This document shows, piece after piece, positions 60,743 through 64,000 of a DNA stretch of 64,000 nucleotides. The notes under the pieces were generated by a model. It ran no database searches, had not been told where the DNA came from, and saw only the letters and a program-made list of their open reading frames with translations. How positions within the stretch are numbered: position 1 is the first letter of the stretch; each line of letters begins with the position of its first letter. A program made the translations under genes and the position numbers. The stretch comes from Nostoc sp. JL34 (GTDB lineage Bacteria; Cyanobacteriota; Cyanobacteriia; Cyanobacteriales; Nostocaceae): contig NZ_JABXKQ010000066.1 in the NCBI RefSeq assembly GCF_017114945.1, positions 35,242-99,241 on the forward strand, given 5' to 3'.

Positions 60743-63700
60743 TCAAGCAGATGTATTGGATGATTGTAACTTAATCCCCAAAACTTGAGTGTAAGCTCCT
60801 CGTGCTTGAGTTACGCCAATTGTGCGTTCGGCTGATTCTATCATCGGACGACGCAAACTCACAACTATAAATTGCGCTTGTTGTGACTGTTGTTTAATCA
60901 TTCTAGCTAATCGCTCTACGTTTGCTCCATCTAGGAACATATCTACTTCGTCAAAGGCGTAAAATGGCGATGGGCGGTAGCGTTGCAGGGCAAAGATAAA
61001 ACTCAAGGCTGTGAGTGATTTTTCTCCCCCAGACATGGATGCTAGGCGCTGTACTGGTTTGCCTTTGGGATGTGCAACTAAATTCAGACCGCTGCTAAAG
61101 GGATCTTCGGGATTTTCGAGTTGCAAGAAGCCGTCGCCGTCGGAAAGAATGGCAAAAATTGATTGAAAGTTTTCGTTGACAGCATCGAAAGCTTCTTTAA
61201 AGGCAAGTTGCCGCAATGTGGTAAAGTTTTCAATCCGCAAAAGTAATTCGGTGCGTTCTCCTTCTAATGTCTCTAATTTTTGCGTGAGTTCTTGGAGGCG
61301 GTTTTGAGTGCGTTCGTATTCTTCCAACGCCAGCATATTAACAGGTTCCATTGCCTGTAAGCGTTTGGTAAGCGATCGCAATTCTTTCTGCAATTCTTCC
61401 AAGTCTACCTGATCTGGAACTTCCGGCAAGGGATTTGGTAATTCTGCTCCCACATCTCGCAATTGAGTTTGCAGTGCAATTAGTTCCTCCCGCCGCTTCT
61501 CTTGGGTTTCTTGGAGTTTTTGGATTTCCCATTCTAATTGTTGTTGACGCAAAAGGTGCGATCGCACTTCCAGTTCTGTAGCGTCACGTTTTTGTTTCTC
61601 TTCACCCAAATTCTGCTCCATAAGGCTGAGGTTGGCGCGGGTTTGGGTGATTTGCTCGTCTATCGTTGTGATTTGTGTGGAGACGCGATGAATCGCTTCT
61701 CTACAAGAGATTTGTTGGGTTTCATATTCGGTGATTCGCGTTTCACCTTCTTGGATTTTTTCTTGCAAACGTTGTTGCTGATTTTCTAAATTTTTTAATC
61801 TTTGTTCAGCTTCGCGTAACGCTGTTTCACGTTGTTGCAATTGTTGCTCTTGGATTTTAATGGTTGCCTGGATTTGTTGCCATTCACTGGGGGTTTTAGA
61901 CGCTTCCAACTCTGCTAAGGCGTGTCGCAATTGTTGCAACTCATTTTCTTGCCCAGGTAATTCCCGCTCTAAAATTTCCAATCGGGATTGAGCAGTGGCT
62001 AACTTTTGGCTGTTTTGGGCGAGTTGCGATCGCGTTCCCTCTAACTGCGTTGTTAAATTCTTAATGTCTTTCTGCAACTGTTCCAATTGCAACTGCTGTT
62101 CGCGCCGCGCCTGACGCGCTTCTGTGAGTTCCTGGGTGAGTTTTTTGGCTTTGGTTGACAAAGTGGCGATCGCTTCCGTACAACGCTCTAAAACCCGTTC
62201 AATATCCACCAAGCGACTTCTTAAAGCGATCGCTTCATCAGATTCCGCCGCTTCTGCATTGCCAAACCGCAACGCTGAACGATTGCTGTTACTACCACCA
62301 GTCATTGCACCGCTGGTTTCTAACAATTCCCCGTCTAAGGTGACGATGCGATACAGCCCTAAATTTTTCCGCGCCGCCTCCAGGCTAGAAAAAACTACCG
62401 TATTACCGAAAACATAGCTGAATACATCTTTGTAACGGCGATCGCAATCAACTAAGTTCACAGCATAGTTAACGAAGCCGCTAGCAAAACGCAGCGTTGC
62501 ATCTTGAGTAAATTTGGGAGCGTGAATTTTATTCAGTGGTAAAAAAGTCGCTCTCCCTGCACGTTTCTGTTTGAGCAATTCAATACCCGCTGCGGCAATA
62601 CTGTCATCTTCCACCACAATATGTCCCAAGCGTCCCCCAGCAGCCATTTCCAAAGCTAGCTGATGGCGGGGTTCCACTTTTCCTAACTGCACAACTAAGC
62701 CACAAAGTCCAGGTATGCCCGATTGTAAAATGACCTTACTCGCTTGGGTTCCTTGGACTTCTTGCTGTGCTTGCGTTTGCGCCTCGATTTTATCCAATTG
62801 GCGTTGTTTTTCTCGTTGTTCAAAAAGTAACCGTTTTTGGGTTTCCTGTTGAATTTGCAGTTCTTGTTCTGTAGCTGAGAGATTTTGGGCTAAATTTTGG
62901 ATGGGTTCGCTAGAGGCGTTAAATTCCGTTTCAACTCGATTACACTCAGTTTGTTTTTCTGCTAACAGAGGTTCATCGCGTTCAATTAACTGAGTTTGCT
63001 CTTGGATTAACTGCTGTAACTGATTATTGCGTTCCCTGAGTTGGGCTTGTTCGGTGCGTTGCGGTTCTAGGGTGTGCAGCAAAGTTTCAATTTGACGGTT
63101 GAATGCCGTTTGTTGCTGCACCCACGCTTCTGATGCTGAGGCGATTTCTGCGGCGGCTTCACGGGAGGTTTCTAGAGCTTGCTGTGCTTCATCCCTTTGT
63201 TGCTGGGAAGACGCGATGAATCGCGTCTCTACAATGTGTGTTTCGGCAATTTCTTCTAGGGAATGGCGATGTTTTTGAATTTCTTGTTGAGTTTGAGCTA
63301 GACGTTTGGCAGTTTCTTGGGAAGCTGTTTGTAATTCGGTTAGCTGACGCTGGAGTTGTTTACGTTCTGCTTCTTGGGTGGCGAGGGTAGATTGTACCGC
63401 CAGAAGTTCGTCTTCTCCCAATGCTTTCACATGGGCATTGAGATGTTCCAGTTCCGCAGTTTTTTGGACGATTTGGGAATTTAGGTTTGTGAGTTGGGTA
63501 GTCAGCTCAGTAAAATTGCGATCGCCTGTTTGAATTTCATGAACTAACTTTTCTTGTTGTGCTTGTAGCGATCGCCATGATAAAACAGCTTCCCAGGATT
63601 GTTTTGCCAGAAATTCTGTGCGGAGTTTTTGATATTTCTCAGCTTTCGCCCGATCTTGGGAAAGGCGATCGCGCTGTGCAGTTAATTCCGTTTCAATAAT

Positions 63701-64000
63701 CCGACAGCTATCTTCCTTTTCCTTCACCTCATCTAAAGTTGATTTGGCTTGGACAATTTTGCGATCGAACGCCGCCACTCCAGCCAATTCATCAATAATT
63801 TCCCGCCGTTCTCGCGCATTCATCGAGATAATGCTGGTGACATCCCCTTGAAGCACCACATTGTAGCCTTCAGGATAAACCCGTAGATTACTTAGTTCCC
63901 CATGCAACTCTGTTAATGTGCAAGGTACACCATTAATATAGTAATTCGATGTGTAAGTCCCTTGGTGAGTGACTCGTAGCCTTCTAGTAACACTCCACTC
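60743..64000 (-). CDS. smc: Chromosome segregation protein SMC (N-terminus outside window)
   Basis: The frame is open to the window edge: upstream of the first usable TTG it still reads HQGTYTSNYYINGVPCTL, part of the SMC head, so the N-terminal Walker A lies beyond 64000. Seen: LQGDVTSIISMNARERREII, two long coiled coils, the hinge around GIPGLCGLVVQLG/ GALTGGSNSN.., and the C-terminal head with SMSGGEKSLTALSFIFALQR (signature) and SPFYAFDEVDMFLDG (Walker B). SMC forms the condensin core that organises chromosomes. The coils hold two copies of a palindromic repeat in different frames. Confidence 0.95.
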   Translation of the reverse strand, partial: EWSVTRRLRVTHQGTYTSNYYINGVPCTLTELHGELSNLRVYPEGYNVVLQGDVTSIISMNARERREIIDELAGVAAFDRKIVQAKSTLDEVKEKEDSCRIIETELTAQRDRLSQDRAKAEKYQKLRTEFLAKQSWEAVLSWRSLQAQQEKLVHEIQTGDRNFTELTTQLTNLNSQIVQKTAELEHLNAHVKALGEDELLAVQSTLATQEAERKQLQRQLTELQTASQETAKRLAQTQQEIQKHRHSLEEIAETHIVETRFIASSQQQRDEAQQALETSREAAAEIASASEAWVQQQTAFNRQIETLLHTLEPQRTEQAQLRERNNQLQQLIQEQTQLIERDEPLLAEKQTECNRVETEFNASSEPIQNLAQNLSATEQELQIQQETQKRLLFEQREKQRQLDKIEAQTQAQQEVQGTQASKVILQSGIPGLCGLVVQLGKVEPRHQLALEMAAGGRLGHIVVEDDSIAAAGIELLKQKRAGRATFLPLNKIHAPKFTQDATLRFASGFVNYAVNLVDCDRRYKDVFSYVFGNTVVFSSLEAARKNLGLYRIVTLDGELLETSGAMTGGSNSNRSALRFGNAEAAESDEAIALRSRLVDIERVLERCTEAIATLSTKAKKLTQELTEARQARREQQLQLEQLQKDIKNLTTQLEGTRSQLAQNSQKLATAQSRLEILERELPGQENELQQLRHALAELEASKTPSEWQQIQATIKIQEQQLQQRETALREAEQRLKNLENQQQRLQEKIQEGETRITEYETQQISCREAIHRVSTQITTIDEQITQTRANLSLMEQNLGEEKQKRDATELEVRSHLLRQQQLEWEIQKLQETQEKRREELIALQTQLRDVGAELPNPLPEVPDQVDLEELQKELRSLTKRLQAMEPVNMLALEEYERTQNRLQELTQKLETLEGERTELLLRIENFTTLRQLAFKEAFDAVNENFQSIFAILSDGDGFLQLENPEDPFSSGLNLVAHPKGKPVQRLASMSGGEKSLTALSFIFALQRYRPSPFYAFDEVDMFLDGANVERLARMIKQQSQQAQFIVVSLRRPMIESAERTIGVTQARGAYTQVLGIKLQSSNTSA
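61681..61704 (-). repeat. Palindromic repeat in smc coil (frame 1)
   Basis: AGACGCGATGAATCGCTTCT and flanks (61681-61704) are read as CREAIHRVST in the second coiled coil. Same family as the copies at 25891-25912, 33411-33434 and 63208-63232. Confidence 0.85.
63208..63232 (-). repeat. Palindromic repeat in smc coil (frame 2)
   Basis: AGACGCGATGAATCGCGTCT (63209-63228) plus CTAC is read as VETRFIASS in the first coiled coil. The reading frame of the repeat differs from the second smc copy. Confidence 0.85.

Overview
The window looks like chromosomal DNA of a filamentous, Nostoc-like cyanobacterium. The HIP1 octamer (GCGATCGC) recurs throughout, heptanucleotide tandem repeats such as (AATGACT)n and (GGGATTG)n fill the gaps between genes, and several genes are cyanobacterium-specific: the Rubisco assembly factor Raf1, the naphthoquinone methylase MenG, the bifunctional arginine enzyme AgrE/ArgZ, and DUF4278, DUF3365 and PEP-CTERM proteins. 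No tRNA, rRNA or CRISPR array was seen.

Layout. 0-7 kb: a DUF5895 protein, a lytic transglycosylase (MltA type), a DUF4278 protein, a Ser/Thr kinase, and a divergent pair made of a haem-motif DUF3365-HAMP sensor and a PhnD-like lipoprotein. 7-12.2 kb: a small accessory patch with a TIR/deoxyribosyltransferase-like protein, an aldo/keto reductase, and a two-gene unit of an SMC/OLD-like ATPase and a PIN-like protein. 12-24 kb: a histidine kinase, mutS, a cyclophilin, a copper amine oxidase, a TPR protein, a solute-binding protein, rplT-rpmI, a beta/gamma-crystallin-like protein and a duplicated-domain secreted protein. 24-28.4 kb: a UvrD-like helicase flanked by miniature transposable elements, then an AAA ATPase pseudogene broken by nested elements. 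28.4-38.4 kb: raf1, a response regulator, menG, DUF445, DUF2085, agrE and an SLH-domain beta-helix protein. 38.7-43.4 kb: a leftward cluster of a 47-aa ORF, a TerB-like protein, a large GTPase frame broken by three TAA codons, an intact dynamin-like (LeoA-type) GTPase and a small coiled-coil protein. 43.5-64 kb: phosphoketolase, rimM, avtA, a class III alcohol dehydrogenase, a hybrid histidine kinase, a GTPase, a PEP-CTERM protein, an ABC exporter, a Phd/VapC-type toxin-antitoxin pair, a PRC-barrel protein, and smc, which runs off the right edge.

Most genes are ordinary monocistronic housekeeping or signalling genes. The parts most likely to repay study are three. First, the dynamin-like/TerB cluster at 38.7-43.4 kb resembles the LeoA/LeoBC (Eleos) antiphage arrangement, but its large partner has decayed or is recoded. 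Second, the ATPase + PIN pair at 10.25-12.2 kb is a candidate two-component defence or nucleic-acid-surveillance system. Third, small repeats are active here: three miniature-element families (one inserting into palindromes with 9-bp target duplications, one TA-specific), a nested insertion that destroyed an ATPase gene, and a 20-24-bp palindrome carried in frame inside smc (twice) and a helicase, with another repeat inside mutS.
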